Below are positions 53,005 to 62,685 of a DNA stretch of 64,000 nt, piece after piece; within the stretch, counting starts at the first letter, position 1, and each line of letters begins with the position of its first letter. Made by a program: the position numbers and the translations under genes. The DNA lies in assembly GCF_013114835.1 (NCBI RefSeq), contig NZ_JAAVLW010000001.1, forward strand, positions 868,001 to 932,000, given 5' to 3'. The notes beneath the pieces are model-generated. The model was not told the DNA's origin. It ran no database searches and saw only the letters and a list, made by a program, of their open reading frames with translations. Source of the stretch: Bradyrhizobium archetypum. Lineage in GTDB: Bacteria > Pseudomonadota > Alphaproteobacteria > Rhizobiales > Xanthobacteraceae.

Positions 53005-54177
53005 TCAGCTGTAGATCTCAAACAAGCCCGCGCCGCCCTGGCCGCCGCCGATGCACATCGTGACGACGCCCCACTTGGCCTTGCGCCGGCGGCCTTCCTG
53101 CAGGATGTGGCCGGTGAGACGCGCACCGGTCATGCCGAAGGGGTGACCGATCGCGATCGAGCCGCCGTTGACGTTGTACTTCTCTGGGTCGATGCCGAGC
53201 TTATCGCGCGAATAGAGGCACTGGCTGGCGAAGGCTTCGTTTAGCTCCCAGAGATCGATGTCGTCGATCTTCAGGCCATGGCGCTTCAGCAGCTTCGGCA
53301 CGGCGTAGATCGGGCCAATGCCCATCTCGTCCGGTTCGCAGCCTGCGGAGGCCCAGGCGACGAAGCGGCCCATCGGGTTGAGACCCCGCTTCTCGGCGTC
53401 CTTGGCTTCCATCAACACCACGGCCGCCGCTCCATCGGAGAGCTGGCTGGCATTGCCGGCAGTGACGTATTTGCCGGGACCCTTGACGGGCTCGAGCTTG
53501 GAAAGACCTTCCATGGTCGTGTCGGGCCGGTTACATTCGTCGCGGTCGACGACGTAATCGACGATGCTCTCCGCCTTGGTCTGCTTGTCCACCACCTTCA
53601 TCTTGGTCTTCATCGGGACGATTTCGTCCTTGAACTTGTTTGCCTGCTGCGCCGCGGCCATGCGGCGCTGCGACTCCAGCGAATATTCGTCCTGATACTC
53701 GCGGCTGACATTGTAGCGCTCGGCAACGATATCGGCGGTGTCGATCATCGCCATGAAGATGTCAGGCGCGACCTTGAGCAGGTCCGGATCGATCGATTCC
53801 TTCGGCGAGCCGCCGCCAGGAATCGAGATGCTCTCGACGCCGCCGGCCACGATGCAGTCGGTGCCGTCGGAGCGGATCGAGTTGGCGGCCATCGCAATGG
53901 TCTGCAGGCCCGACGAGCAGAAGCGATTCACCGAGACGCCGGCGGTTGACTTCGGCAGGCCGGCGAGCAGCGCGGCCTGGCGGCCGATATTGGGCGCACC
54001 GTGCGCGCAATTGCCGAGATAGCAGTCCTCGACATATTCCTTCTCGACGCCGGCGCGGTCGACGGCATGCTTGATGGCATGGGCCGCCAGCGACATCGGC
54101 GGGGTGATGTTGAACCCGCCGCGGCCGGACTTCGCCAGTCCCGTACGTGCATAGGAAACGATGACAGCTTCACGCAT
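53005..54177 (-). CDS. Thiolase (acetyl-CoA C-acyltransferase)
   Basis: A 390-residue thiolase. The acyl-accepting Cys is in NRFCSSGLQTIAMAANS (about residue 90), the catalytic His in AIGHPFGMTGARLTGHI and the second Cys in MCIGGGQGGAGLFE; NEAFASQ is also present. It cleaves 3-ketoacyl-CoA (or condenses two acyl-CoAs). Sequence and length fit the degradative FadA/FadI-like group more than biosynthetic AtoB, but this is not certain. ATG 54177 has GGGAGG eight bases upstream. Confidence 0.94.
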   Translation of the reverse strand: MREAVIVSYARTGLAKSGRGGFNITPPMSLAAHAIKHAVDRAGVEKEYVEDCYLGNCAHGAPNIGRQAALLAGLPKSTAGVSVNRFCSSGLQTIAMAANSIRSDGTDCIVAGGVESISIPGGGSPKESIDPDLLKVAPDIFMAMIDTADIVAERYNVSREYQDEYSLESQRRMAAAQQANKFKDEIVPMKTKMKVVDKQTKAESIVDYVVDRDECNRPDTTMEGLSKLEPVKGPGKYVTAGNASQLSDGAAAVVLMEAKDAEKRGLNPMGRFVAWASAGCEPDEMGIGPIYAVPKLLKRHGLKIDDIDLWELNEAFASQCLYSRDKLGIDPEKYNVNGGSIAIGHPFGMTGARLTGHILQEGRRRKAKWGVVTMCIGGGQGGAGLFEIYS

Positions 54178-54463
54178 TTGAAAGACCTCCCTTTGATGCG
54201 ATCCAGTATGGACTGGTGCCGCGCCCGTGTGTAGCGAAAACCCGAATTCCGGCCGGCGGAACAGATTGAATCCGCAAACCGGGCTCAAGACCGGGATTTG
54301 CACAACGCCTGCGCCTCGGCAAGGCCGCATCTGATCTGCCGACCTCTGTACTTGGCGCACGACCAAAGGCGCATGGCCCGGCTATTTCACTTAGCGAAAG
54401 TGGCAGCTATTGAGATTGCCGACATGCGAACTGCGACACAATTAGAACCGAGACAGGGGTGTG
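54178..54463. other. Intergenic gap upstream of thiolase
   Basis: No gene seen; the frame extending the thiolase N-terminus to 54366 lacks conserved sequence. It carries the thiolase promoter and, at the right, the start region of the 42-codon ORF. Confidence 0.45.
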
Positions 54464-54592
54464 ATGGTAAGGGCGTTGCGACAATGGCTGGATAGTCACG
54501 AACTGCCCGCGATCATCGCCGCGGTGCTTGGAGTGATCATTGCCCTCTCCGTGCTGATCGTGGTCGGCGGCTATCTCGTGGTGACACCCTGA
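54464..54592 (+). CDS. 42-residue single-pass membrane peptide
   Basis: The ORF encodes a basic N-terminus (MVRALRQWLDSHELP), one long hydrophobic helix (AAVLGVIIALSVLIVVGGYL) and VVTP. The positive N-terminus predicts an N-in orientation. AGGGG is a weak ribosome-binding site seven bases upstream, and a GTG one codon earlier is also possible. Ends ten bases before the convergent phoD stop. The clear helix and positive-inside bias make it more credible than most ORFs of this size. Confidence 0.5.
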   Translation: MVRALRQWLDSHELPAIIAAVLGVIIALSVLIVVGGYLVVTP

Positions 54593-54601
54593 GGCCCCGT
54601 C

Positions 54602-56182
54602 TCAGATGTGCTGCGCCATAAGCCGGCCAGGGCGTGCATCCGGACGTGGTTCGATATTGACCGACCAGAGGCTGCTGTTGCCGACGTCCTTCAACGTCAC
54701 CGTCATGATTTCGGTCTTGCCGTCGATGTCGACGCGGCCGAAGAACTGCAGGCCGAAGCACGGCGCGAGATTTTCGCCGCTGCACCCCTTCTGGAACACC
54801 GCCTTCGGGCCGAACGTGTTGTCGAGCGGGGCCGGCGCCCAGGTGCCCGCGTGCAAGGGGCCTGAGACGAACTCCCAGAACGGCTCGAAATCCTGGAACG
54901 CGGCGCGGTTCGGGTCGTAATGGTGCGCGGCGGTGTAATGCATGTCGGCGGTCAGCCACACCGTGTTACGTATGCCGGCACGCTTCATGAACGACAGCAA
55001 ATCGGCGATCTCATGCTCGCGGCGCTCCGGCGGGCCGTCGCCGAGCGCAATCGCGTCCTCGCTGATCAACCCGATCGGCATGTCGGCGGCGATCACCTTC
55101 CAGGTGGCGTCGGACGCCACGAGTTCGCGCTTCAGCCAGGCCAGTTGCGCCGCGCCGAGGATGCAGGTGTCGCTACGGTCGTCGCGCTTGTTGAAGGTGG
55201 AATCGCGGTAGCTGCGCATGTCGATCATGAAGACGTCGAGCAGCGGACCGTAGGCGATCTTGCGATAGATGCGGCTGTCCTCCTGTGCTGCTACCGCGCG
55301 CATCGGCATGAATTCATGGAACGCGCGGCGCGCCCGCGCCACCAGGAGCGAAGAGCCGTCCTCGGCATAGCCGCTGGCGTCGGCCGTGCCGATCGGCGCC
55401 CAGTCATTGGTGACCTCGTGATCGTCCCATTGCGCGAACAGGGGGACCGCGGCATGGAAGGCGCGGAAGCTCGGGTCGAGCCAGTTGTACTTGTAGTTGC
55501 CGCGGAACTGCGCCAGCGTTTGGGCGACGACGGATTTTTCCTCGGTAACGAGGTTCCGCCAGAGCCCGCCGTCAGGCAGCTTCAATTCGCGCTCTATCGG
55601 GCAATCCGCATAGATGTGGTCACCGGAATGGATGAAGAAGTCCGGACGGTTGTCGAGCATCGTGCGGTAAGTCCGCATGCCGCCACGGCTTTCGTCGATA
55701 CCCCAGCCCTGCCCCGTGGTATCGCCCGACCAGGCGAACGATACCGAACTGCGCGCCGTGGGCGCGGTGCGGAAGTGCCCGACTTGAGCTTCGCCGGCGA
55801 TTCCCCGCTCATCGATACTTTCAAACCGGACGCGATAGAAAATGTCCTGTCCTGGCGGCAGGCCATCGAGCAGCACCTTCGAGGTGAAATCGCTACCCGG
55901 CAATGCATCGGCGGCAGCCGTGCCGATGATGGTCTTGAAATCTTCGCTGGCCGAACACTCGACCTGCATGCGGGCGGCACGGTCGGCGCGCGCCCAGATC
56001 ACCGCGGAATCGGCCGACACATCGCCCGATTGAATGCCGCTGGTGATAAGCGGCCGATCCGCGGCGCGGCTGAGGTAAGGCCTGGCGAGGCTGCCGAGAC
56101 CACCGACGGCCAATGTTGCGGCGGAGCGGACCAGCAATTGGCGCCGGTTCAGACTTTGCCCGGCGCATATCGCAATCGGCAT
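54602..56182 (-). CDS. phoD: Alkaline phosphatase D family protein
   Basis: A 526-residue Tat-exported phosphatase. NRRQLLVRSAATLAVGGLG is the Tat signal. The N-terminal fibronectin-like domain (SGIQSGDVSADSAVIWARAD) precedes the metallophosphatase core: SFAWSGDTTGQGWG, FFIHSGDHIYAD, AQWDDHEVTNDW and WLTADMHYTAAHHYDP, which carry the Asp/His/Asn metal ligands of PhoD. It hydrolyses phosphodiesters or monoesters outside the cytoplasm, useful under phosphate limitation; no Pho box was identified upstream. GAGGG precedes the ATG. Confidence 0.92.
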   Translation of the reverse strand: MPIAICAGQSLNRRQLLVRSAATLAVGGLGSLARPYLSRAADRPLITSGIQSGDVSADSAVIWARADRAARMQVECSASEDFKTIIGTAAADALPGSDFTSKVLLDGLPPGQDIFYRVRFESIDERGIAGEAQVGHFRTAPTARSSVSFAWSGDTTGQGWGIDESRGGMRTYRTMLDNRPDFFIHSGDHIYADCPIERELKLPDGGLWRNLVTEEKSVVAQTLAQFRGNYKYNWLDPSFRAFHAAVPLFAQWDDHEVTNDWAPIGTADASGYAEDGSSLLVARARRAFHEFMPMRAVAAQEDSRIYRKIAYGPLLDVFMIDMRSYRDSTFNKRDDRSDTCILGAAQLAWLKRELVASDATWKVIAADMPIGLISEDAIALGDGPPERREHEIADLLSFMKRAGIRNTVWLTADMHYTAAHHYDPNRAAFQDFEPFWEFVSGPLHAGTWAPAPLDNTFGPKAVFQKGCSGENLAPCFGLQFFGRVDIDGKTEIMTVTLKDVGNSSLWSVNIEPRPDARPGRLMAQHI

Positions 56183-56283
56183 CGAAGCACCCTCGTCGAA
56201 TCACGACGAAGGTGTGCCCGAGCAATTTGAATGCTGGCCGAAGGTTTTACGACAGGTGGATGACGCGGAAGATCAGTAACGTA

Positions 56284-56712
56284 CTAGTTCTGCCACTCGC
56301 AGATGCCGCCGGATTTGCACGGCCAGGTTTGGATCCGCGTGTCGCGGGCCTGGGCGTCGAGCGGGTTCGAGTCGCGGCGCGCCAGCTTGGTGCGGATAGC
56401 ACTGCGCGGCTTCTCGACGCGCGGCTGCGCGACATGTGCCTTACGTTCCGGAGTTTGCGCCACATGCGCCTTGCGCTCCGGTGTTTTACGGACGACCACG
56501 CGTTCCGTCTTCACCGGCTTGCGATCGGATCTCGCTTCGATCCGGACCGGTGCGAATTGCGTCTCGGGGCCGAGCCGCTTCGGTGAGAGCAGAGCTTGGG
56601 AAGGATCAAGGCTGAACAGCTCGCCTGCGCGATACTCGTCGGCCAGCGCGGCACCGCCCGACATCAGAAGCCCCGTGCAAAGTGCTGCGGCCATAACGTT
56701 TTTCAGGACCAT
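56284..56712 (-). CDS. Secreted basic protein with tandem 10-residue repeat
   Basis: A 142-residue protein. AGGAGG six bases before ATG 56712 sets the start and exposes a signal peptide (KNVMAAALCTGLLMSGGAAL, cleavage near ADEY). The mature chain is basic and probably disordered in the middle, with TPERKAHVAQ repeated twice in tandem. It ends with a Cys pair (WPCKSGGICEWQN) that may form a disulfide. The function is unknown. It lies between phoD and the oxidoreductase gene on the same strand. Confidence 0.72.
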   Translation of the reverse strand: MVLKNVMAAALCTGLLMSGGAALADEYRAGELFSLDPSQALLSPKRLGPETQFAPVRIEARSDRKPVKTERVVVRKTPERKAHVAQTPERKAHVAQPRVEKPRSAIRTKLARRDSNPLDAQARDTRIQTWPCKSGGICEWQN

Positions 56713-56853
56713 TGCAGGCCTCCTGAAATCAACCAAAAACTGAAGAACAGCGATCATGTAGGAGGCCGCCAGCACAATTCCAGCGGGTTCCACGCTCGGC
56801 GAATGGTGTGTGACTCCGGCCGTGAAAAGTTCACGCGCCGGCTGAACAGCGTT

Positions 56854-59800
56854 CTACTCTGCCGCCTGCACCATGGGCTGGCGGATCGCAGCTTGTAGCC
56901 GCGCGCACTCCGCGCGGTATTTTGCGACATTAGCTTCCTTTATGTGGCCATAGCCGCGAACGAGTTCCGCGGATTTCGCCAGCGCGACGAGATGCGGCCA
57001 ATCATGCGGCTTCGCCTTGCCGAGATGGCCAAGGATCATCGCGGAATATTCGTCCGGCAATGCCCGCTCCATCCGCCGCTCGGCCGTATAGCCGAACGGA
57101 TCGAACGCGGTGCCGCGCAGGAACCTGAACCGGGTGAGGATATCGAAGGCCCGGAAAATCCAGGGGCCGAACTCGCGCTTGCGCAAGTGGCCGGTGACCT
57201 TGTCGCGCCTGGCCAATAGCGGCGGCGCCAGGCTGACCTTGACGCCAGGCTGGCCGTCGAATTGTTCCTTCAACGCTTTTGCGAACTCGCCATCGGAATA
57301 GAGCCGGGCGACTTCATATTCGTCCTTGTAGGCCATCAGCTTGAACAGGCCCTTGGCGAAGGCTTCGGTCAACTCATGCGAGCCGGGCGCGGCCACGGCT
57401 TCCGCGGCGCGCACACGCTCGACTTCGTCGAGGTAGCGCTTCGAATAGGCCTCGTCCTGGTAACCGGCCAGGAATTTGGCGCGCAACGCGATGCTCTCCG
57501 CAAGCGTCCGCTTTACCGGCGCTGCGCCCGAACTCCTGAAGCGCGCCGCGCTGACGACGCGTTGCAGATCATGGGCGGCGAGCCGGCCCCATGAGAATGC
57601 CAGTCTGTTCATCTCGATCGCCGCGCCGTTGAGGTCGATCGCCTTCATGATCGCCTCCAGCGACAGCGGAATCGCGCCGCGCTGGAACGCAAAGCCGAGC
57701 ATGAAGGCATTGGTGGCGATGCTGTCGCCCATCAGCGCGGTTGCCAGTCCCGTGGCATCGAGGATGTCCAGATCGGAGGCGCTCACGGCCTCGTTCAGCG
57801 AATCCCGCATCGCCCCGGCCTCGAAATCGATGTCGGGATTGATGACGAAGCTCGCGGTCGGCAACAGGTCGGCGTTGACGATCGCCCGCGTCACGCCGCG
57901 CTCAGCCCGGCTCAGCGCCGGGATGCTGGTGGCGACGACGATATCGCAGCCGAGGATGAGGTTGGCGCCGCCGGGCGCGATGCGGACGGTCGAGAGATCG
58001 TCTGCAACAGGCGCAATGCGGACATGGCTCATGACGGCGCCGTTCTTCTGCGACAGGCCGGTGAAATCCAGCGTCGAGCACGCCTTGCCGTCGACATGGG
58101 CGGCCATGCCGAGCAGCGCGCCGATGGTGATGACGCCGGTGCCGCCGATGCCGGTGACGAGGATGTTGTAGGCACCATCGAGCGCCAGTGGTGCCGGCGT
58201 CGGCAAATCGGCGAACAGCGCCGACGGATCGGCGGCCGCACGGTCGGCCTTGCGCAGCTTACCGCCATGCACGGTGACAAAGCTCGGGCAAAAACCCTCG
58301 ATGCAGGAAAAGTCCTTGTTGCAATTCGACTGATCGATCCGCCGCTTGCGGCCAAACTCGGTCTCCAGCGGCTGCACCGAGACGCAGTTCGAGACCTGTG
58401 AACAGTCGCCGCAGCCTTCGCAGACGCGCTCGTTGATGAAGACGCGCTTCGGCGGATCCGGATAGAGTCCGCGCTTGCGGCGGCGGCGCTTTTCCGCAGC
58501 ACAGGTTTGGTCATAGATCAGGACCGTGAGGCCCTTGACCTCGCGCAGCTCCCGCTGCACCGCATCGAGCTCGCGGCGATGATGAACCGTCGCGCCTGGG
58601 GGGAAGTAATTCGAGGGATATTTTTCCGGATCGTCGGAGACGATGGCAAGTCGCCTGGCGCCTTCCGCCGCAACCTGATGCGCGATCTGCGCGACTGTCA
58701 GACCGCCTTCGGCCGGCTGGCCGCCGGTCATCGCCACCGCGTCGTTATAGAGAATCTTGTAGGTGATATTGACGCCGGACGCCGCCGCGGCGCGGATCGC
58801 CAGCAGGCCGGAATGGGTATAGGTGCCGTCGCCGAGATTCTGGAACACGTGCTGTTCGCTGGTGAACGGCGCCTGCCCGATCCAGGCGACACCTTCCGCG
58901 CCCATATGCGAGATCGTCTGCGTTCGCCGGTTCGGCACCGACAGCGCCATGCCGTGACAGCCGATGCCGGCCATCGCGCGGCTGCCTTCGGGAATTTTTG
59001 TCGAGGTGTTGTGCGGGCAGCCCGAACAGAAATACGGCGTTCGCTGCAGCTTGGCCGCGCCGATACCTTCCGCCGGCCGGTCGAACGCTTCGAGCTTGGC
59101 CAGCCGCTGCTCCAGCGCCGGGCTGCGATGGCCGAGTCGGCGCAGCCGCGCGACCACCGCCGCCGCGACCATGGTCGGCGTCAACTCGCCCTCGCTCGGC
59201 AGCAGCATGGCGCCGGTCTCGTCGCGCTTGCCGACCACCGAGGGACGCTTCGAGGCGTCCATATTGTAGAGAATGCGGACGAGCTGGTCCTCGATGAAGC
59301 CGCGCTTTTCCTCCACCACCAGAACATCCTGCAGACCTTCGGCAAACGAGCGCGCGCCGGTTTCTTCAAGCGGCCAGGTCAGCGCGAGCTTGTAGATGCG
59401 TAGGCCGAGCGCCTGTGCCTCGGCATCGGTAATGCCGAGATCGGCCAGCGCCTGCCGCAGATCGAGATAGGCCTTGCCGGTCGCCATGATGCCGAGCCGC
59501 GCCGGCTTCGAATCCAGCACGATGCGGTCGAAGCGATTGACGCGCGTGAATGCCGCGACGGCCTGCATCTTCGGCCCGTGCAGCCGGCGTTCCTGCTCCA
59601 GCGGCGCATCCGGCCAGCGGATCGAAAGCCCGCCCGGCGGCATCTCGAAATCATCCGGCGTGATGATCCTAATGCGATCGGGATCGCTGACGATCGAGGC
59701 CGAGCTTTCGACAGTCTCGGAAATCGCCTTGAAGCCGACCCAGCAGCCGGAATAGCGCGACAGCGCAAAGCCCAAAATGCCGAGATCCAGATAGTCCTGT

Positions 59801-60327
59801 AGCGTCGCCGGGTTGACCACCGGCATCAGCGCCGCGGCGAACACCTGCTCGCTCTGATGGGCGAGCGTCGAGGATTGGCAACCATGATCGTCGCCCGCTA
59901 GCGCGATCACGCCGCCGTTTGGCGAGGTGCCGGCGGAGTTCGCGTGCTTGAGCGCATCGACGGAGCGGTCGACGCCGGGCCCCTTGCCGTACCAGATGCC
60001 GAACACGCCATCGACCTGGGCGCCGGGGAACATGCCGACCTGCTGGCTGCCCCACACGGCGGTTGCCGCCAGGTCCTCGTTGAGGCCGGGGGAGAATTCG
60101 ATGTCATGCTGCTTGAGGAAGGATTTCGCGCGCCATAGCGCGTGATCGTACATGCCGAGCGGAGAGCCGCGGTAACCCGAGATGAAGCCGGCGGTATTGA
60201 GTCCTGCTGCGCGATCGCGTTCGCGCTGCAACATCGGCAACCGGACCAACGCCTGCGTGCCGGACAGAAAAATCCGTTTCGCGTCCAGACGGTACTTATC
60301 GTCCAGACCCACTTCCATCAACGCCAT
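56854..60327 (-). CDS. Indolepyruvate ferredoxin oxidoreductase family protein
   Basis: A 1157-residue fused 2-oxoacid:ferredoxin oxidoreductase. The N-terminal pyrimidine-binding domain opens with SGTQALVRLPMLQ and FISGYRGSPLGMYD. The TPP-binding domain follows (about 430-620: CSGCPHNTSTKIPEGS, GMALSVPNRRT, GDGTYTHSGLLA). Iron-sulfur cysteines lie near 675 (CEGCGDCSQVSNCVSV, then a second cluster), then a gamma-like domain (VTGIGGTGVITIGALLGMAA) and a C-terminal extension. It oxidatively decarboxylates aryl pyruvates to acyl-CoA with ferredoxin reduction. The single long chain is the proteobacterial form. It is divergent from the next operon. Confidence 0.93.
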   Translation of the reverse strand: MALMEVGLDDKYRLDAKRIFLSGTQALVRLPMLQRERDRAAGLNTAGFISGYRGSPLGMYDHALWRAKSFLKQHDIEFSPGLNEDLAATAVWGSQQVGMFPGAQVDGVFGIWYGKGPGVDRSVDALKHANSAGTSPNGGVIALAGDDHGCQSSTLAHQSEQVFAAALMPVVNPATLQDYLDLGILGFALSRYSGCWVGFKAISETVESSASIVSDPDRIRIITPDDFEMPPGGLSIRWPDAPLEQERRLHGPKMQAVAAFTRVNRFDRIVLDSKPARLGIMATGKAYLDLRQALADLGITDAEAQALGLRIYKLALTWPLEETGARSFAEGLQDVLVVEEKRGFIEDQLVRILYNMDASKRPSVVGKRDETGAMLLPSEGELTPTMVAAAVVARLRRLGHRSPALEQRLAKLEAFDRPAEGIGAAKLQRTPYFCSGCPHNTSTKIPEGSRAMAGIGCHGMALSVPNRRTQTISHMGAEGVAWIGQAPFTSEQHVFQNLGDGTYTHSGLLAIRAAAASGVNITYKILYNDAVAMTGGQPAEGGLTVAQIAHQVAAEGARRLAIVSDDPEKYPSNYFPPGATVHHRRELDAVQRELREVKGLTVLIYDQTCAAEKRRRRKRGLYPDPPKRVFINERVCEGCGDCSQVSNCVSVQPLETEFGRKRRIDQSNCNKDFSCIEGFCPSFVTVHGGKLRKADRAAADPSALFADLPTPAPLALDGAYNILVTGIGGTGVITIGALLGMAAHVDGKACSTLDFTGLSQKNGAVMSHVRIAPVADDLSTVRIAPGGANLILGCDIVVATSIPALSRAERGVTRAIVNADLLPTASFVINPDIDFEAGAMRDSLNEAVSASDLDILDATGLATALMGDSIATNAFMLGFAFQRGAIPLSLEAIMKAIDLNGAAIEMNRLAFSWGRLAAHDLQRVVSAARFRSSGAAPVKRTLAESIALRAKFLAGYQDEAYSKRYLDEVERVRAAEAVAAPGSHELTEAFAKGLFKLMAYKDEYEVARLYSDGEFAKALKEQFDGQPGVKVSLAPPLLARRDKVTGHLRKREFGPWIFRAFDILTRFRFLRGTAFDPFGYTAERRMERALPDEYSAMILGHLGKAKPHDWPHLVALAKSAELVRGYGHIKEANVAKYRAECARLQAAIRQPMVQAAE

Positions 60328-60537
60328 GTCGTCCGCTCCCCGTCGTGCGTTCCGCCGGTTATTTGAACCGGTCTAATTGCGAGCAGGATGCACCGATTTT
60401 GCTATGCGTGCCCAGCGTGAATTCATGGCCTTAAGGCATATCTCGCCTGCTTGTGGATCGTCCCGCCTCTTGCCGAAACCCGCCTTCTTTGAAACCCTCT
60501 TCTTTGAAACCCTTGGCGGCAAAAGGAGACACCAGGG

Positions 60538-61479
60538 ATGACAGAGCCGGCGTTCAGGATCGAGATATTGGAGCAAGGCAATCTTCTCGTCGGGCCGTGG
60601 CGAAGCCCCAGGCAGATGCTCCACGCGCAGGTCTACGATTCCCACGCCTCGATCCATGATGAGGCGACCGCGCAGAAACTCGGGTTTCAGGGCGGCACCA
60701 TCGAAGGCCCGACCCATTTCAGCCAGTTCGCCCCCTTGTGCGAACGGATCTGGGGCCAGGCCTGGTTCGAGACCGGCTGCCTCTCCGCGCACTACCGCAA
60801 CCCCGCCTTCGAGGGCGAGGAGGTGCAGGCCAATATCGAAAAGCCCAATCCAGGCCAGACCATCTGTGCGATCGGCATGACCAAGCGCGACGGCACCGAG
60901 ATCTTGCGCGGCACCGCATCCGTCGGCGATGTGGCGGAAACGGCGCTTTCCCGACGGCTCGGCGAATTGAAGCCGCTCGCCGATCCCGTCATCCTCGCCG
61001 ACCTCAAGGTCGGCATGAAGGTCGCACGACAGACGGTCCGAATGGATTTCGACCAGCACATGGGCGATCTCTATCCGTTTTCGCTCGCCGAGAAGCTGAA
61101 GGTCATCACCGAACCGTCGGCGTATTATTCGCAAGAGCTCAATCCCTGGGGCCGCGCGATCATCCCCTTCGAGATGCTGAGCGTATTGTTTCAGTACCGC
61201 GCCCGCGAGGACAAGCTGCCGGTGCGCGGGCCGGCAGTCGGCCTGTTCGCGGATCAGGAAATCCGCCTGCTGCGCGGCCCGCTGTTCGTCGGCGAGACCT
61301 ATTTCACCGAACGCGAGGTCGTCGCGCTGAGCGGCAGCCGGCGCACCGAAAGCGTTTGGGTGCGCACGACCGTGTTCGCAAAGGACGATACGCCGGTCGC
61401 CACCATGCTGTTGAATATGGCGAGCATCAAGGATTCATACGCGAACTACGAGCGGGAGCACGAAGCGCTCTATGGCTAG
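60538..61479 (+). CDS. Hotdog/MaoC-like hypothetical protein
   Basis: A 313-residue protein. I see no exact family, but the middle (GGTIEGPTHFSQFAPLCERI and CLSAHYRNPAFEGEEVQANI) has the spacing of hotdog-fold acyl-CoA dehydratases such as MaoC, followed by a second half with GPLFVGETYFTEREVVAL that resembles another hotdog repeat. The function is inferred only from fold. It forms a two-gene operon with the SDR that starts 17 bases downstream, and diverges from the oxidoreductase gene. Confidence 0.7.
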   Translation: MTEPAFRIEILEQGNLLVGPWRSPRQMLHAQVYDSHASIHDEATAQKLGFQGGTIEGPTHFSQFAPLCERIWGQAWFETGCLSAHYRNPAFEGEEVQANIEKPNPGQTICAIGMTKRDGTEILRGTASVGDVAETALSRRLGELKPLADPVILADLKVGMKVARQTVRMDFDQHMGDLYPFSLAEKLKVITEPSAYYSQELNPWGRAIIPFEMLSVLFQYRAREDKLPVRGPAVGLFADQEIRLLRGPLFVGETYFTEREVVALSGSRRTESVWVRTTVFAKDDTPVATMLLNMASIKDSYANYEREHEALYG

Positions 61480-61496
61480 GTGAGGAGTGCAATGAG

Positions 61497-62297
61497 ATGC
61501 GCCTGAAAGATCGTGTCGCCATCGTCGTCGGGGCCGGCCAGAGCCCCGGCGAAGGCATCGGCAACGGCCGCGCCACCGCGCTGACTTTTGCGCGTGAAGG
61601 CGCCAAGGTGTTGTGCGTCGATCACAATCTGGCTTCGGCGCAGGAGACGGTCGACATGATTGCCGAAAGCGGCGGCGCCGCGGCAGCGTTCAGGGCCGAT
61701 GTCACCAAAAATGCCGAGCTCAAGGCGATGGTGATGGATGCGCAAGCACGGTGGGGCCGCATCGACGTGCTGCACAATAATGTCGGCGTCAGCCTCGCCG
61801 GCGACGATGCCGAACTGCTCGACATATCGGAGGAAGCGTTCGACCGCTGCGTCGCAATCAACCTGAAGAGCTGCGTGTGGGCCGCAAAGCACGTGATCCC
61901 GATCATGCGCCAGCAAAGAAGCGGCGCGATCATCAACATTTCTTCGATGGCTGCGATCACGACCTATCCTTACGTGGCATACAAGGCGACCAAGTCGGCG
62001 ATGATCGCGTTTACCGAACAGCTCGCCTATCAGAACGCGCAATACGGTATCCGCGCCAACGTCATCCTGCCCGGCCTGATGAACACGCCGATGGCCGTCG
62101 ACACCCGCGCGCGCGAATTCAACAAGAGCCGCGCCGAAGTCGAGGCCGAGCGCGATGCCAAGGTGCCGCTGCGCCAGAAGATGGGCACTGGGTGGGACGT
62201 CGCCAACGCCGCGCTGTTTCTGGCGTCGGATGAAGCGAGCTTTATCACCGGCGTGACCCTGCCGGTCGATGGTGGTGCGAGCGTGCGGCGGGGATAG
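61497..62297 (+). CDS. SDR family oxidoreductase
   Basis: A 266-residue short-chain dehydrogenase. The dinucleotide motif is the longer variant GAGQSPGEGIGNGRA (residues 12-26); HNNVG, NISSMAA and the catalytic YVAYKATK follow, and the C-terminal part has VILPGLMNTPMA and the substrate-loop. GAGGAG lies nine bases before ATG 61497; an ATG at 61491 is in another frame and stops at once. With the preceding hotdog-like gene it probably processes an acyl-CoA or hydroxy acid; the substrate is unknown. Frames reaching further upstream carry no homology. Confidence 0.92.
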   Translation: MRLKDRVAIVVGAGQSPGEGIGNGRATALTFAREGAKVLCVDHNLASAQETVDMIAESGGAAAAFRADVTKNAELKAMVMDAQARWGRIDVLHNNVGVSLAGDDAELLDISEEAFDRCVAINLKSCVWAAKHVIPIMRQQRSGAIINISSMAAITTYPYVAYKATKSAMIAFTEQLAYQNAQYGIRANVILPGLMNTPMAVDTRAREFNKSRAEVEAERDAKVPLRQKMGTGWDVANAALFLASDEASFITGVTLPVDGGASVRRG

Positions 62298-62685
62298 AAT
62301 CGTAGGGTGGGCAAGGGAGCGTCAGCGATGTGCGCACGATTCCCTCGGCGCAAAAGATAGTGGGCACGCTTCGCTTTGCCCACCTTGCATCCTCGCACGC
62401 CGCTATCAGACCTCATCCTGCCCGCATGTTTACCTTTGGTTAGTAACTTTCTCTTAACGGTTGCGGCGATTGGGCGGCCCTTTTTGACGCGCCCCCGTTC
62501 GCGCGACTTGGCACCGGCGTTGTTTGTTTTTGGGCCCGCGTGATTCGACAATATCGATCAATTCCAATGACACGATGATGTGACAGCGCATCGTCGCTTG
62601 TCGAAATCCAGACTCGTTGCGGTCGCACGAATTTCATGTGCGCTCGCTATGAGGCGCCACAAGAATTGTGGGAAGCCGAGGCACC
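62298..62685. other. Intergenic region with GTAGGGTGGGC repeat
   Basis: The left part is a common rhizobial palindrome (listed separately); the rest contains a T-rich segment (62420-62460) but no gene or clear terminator. A promoter for the 74-codon gene should lie near its right end. Confidence 0.5.
62301..62384. repeat. CGTAGGGTGGGC/GCCCACC intergenic palindrome
   Basis: 84 bp, arms GTAGGGTGGGCAA and TTTGCCCACC, with GGGCACGCTTCGC in between. Frequent between Bradyrhizobium genes. Confidence 0.7.

Noticed and set aside
60373..61134. 253-residue minus-strand ORF opposite the hotdog-like gene
   Set aside because: Antisense of a gene in a coherent operon; no recognisable domain.
60738..62297. 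519-residue extension of the SDR upstream through the hotdog-like gene
   Set aside because: The SDR fold begins at 61497 with a good ribosome-binding site; the upstream part is another frame of the preceding gene.
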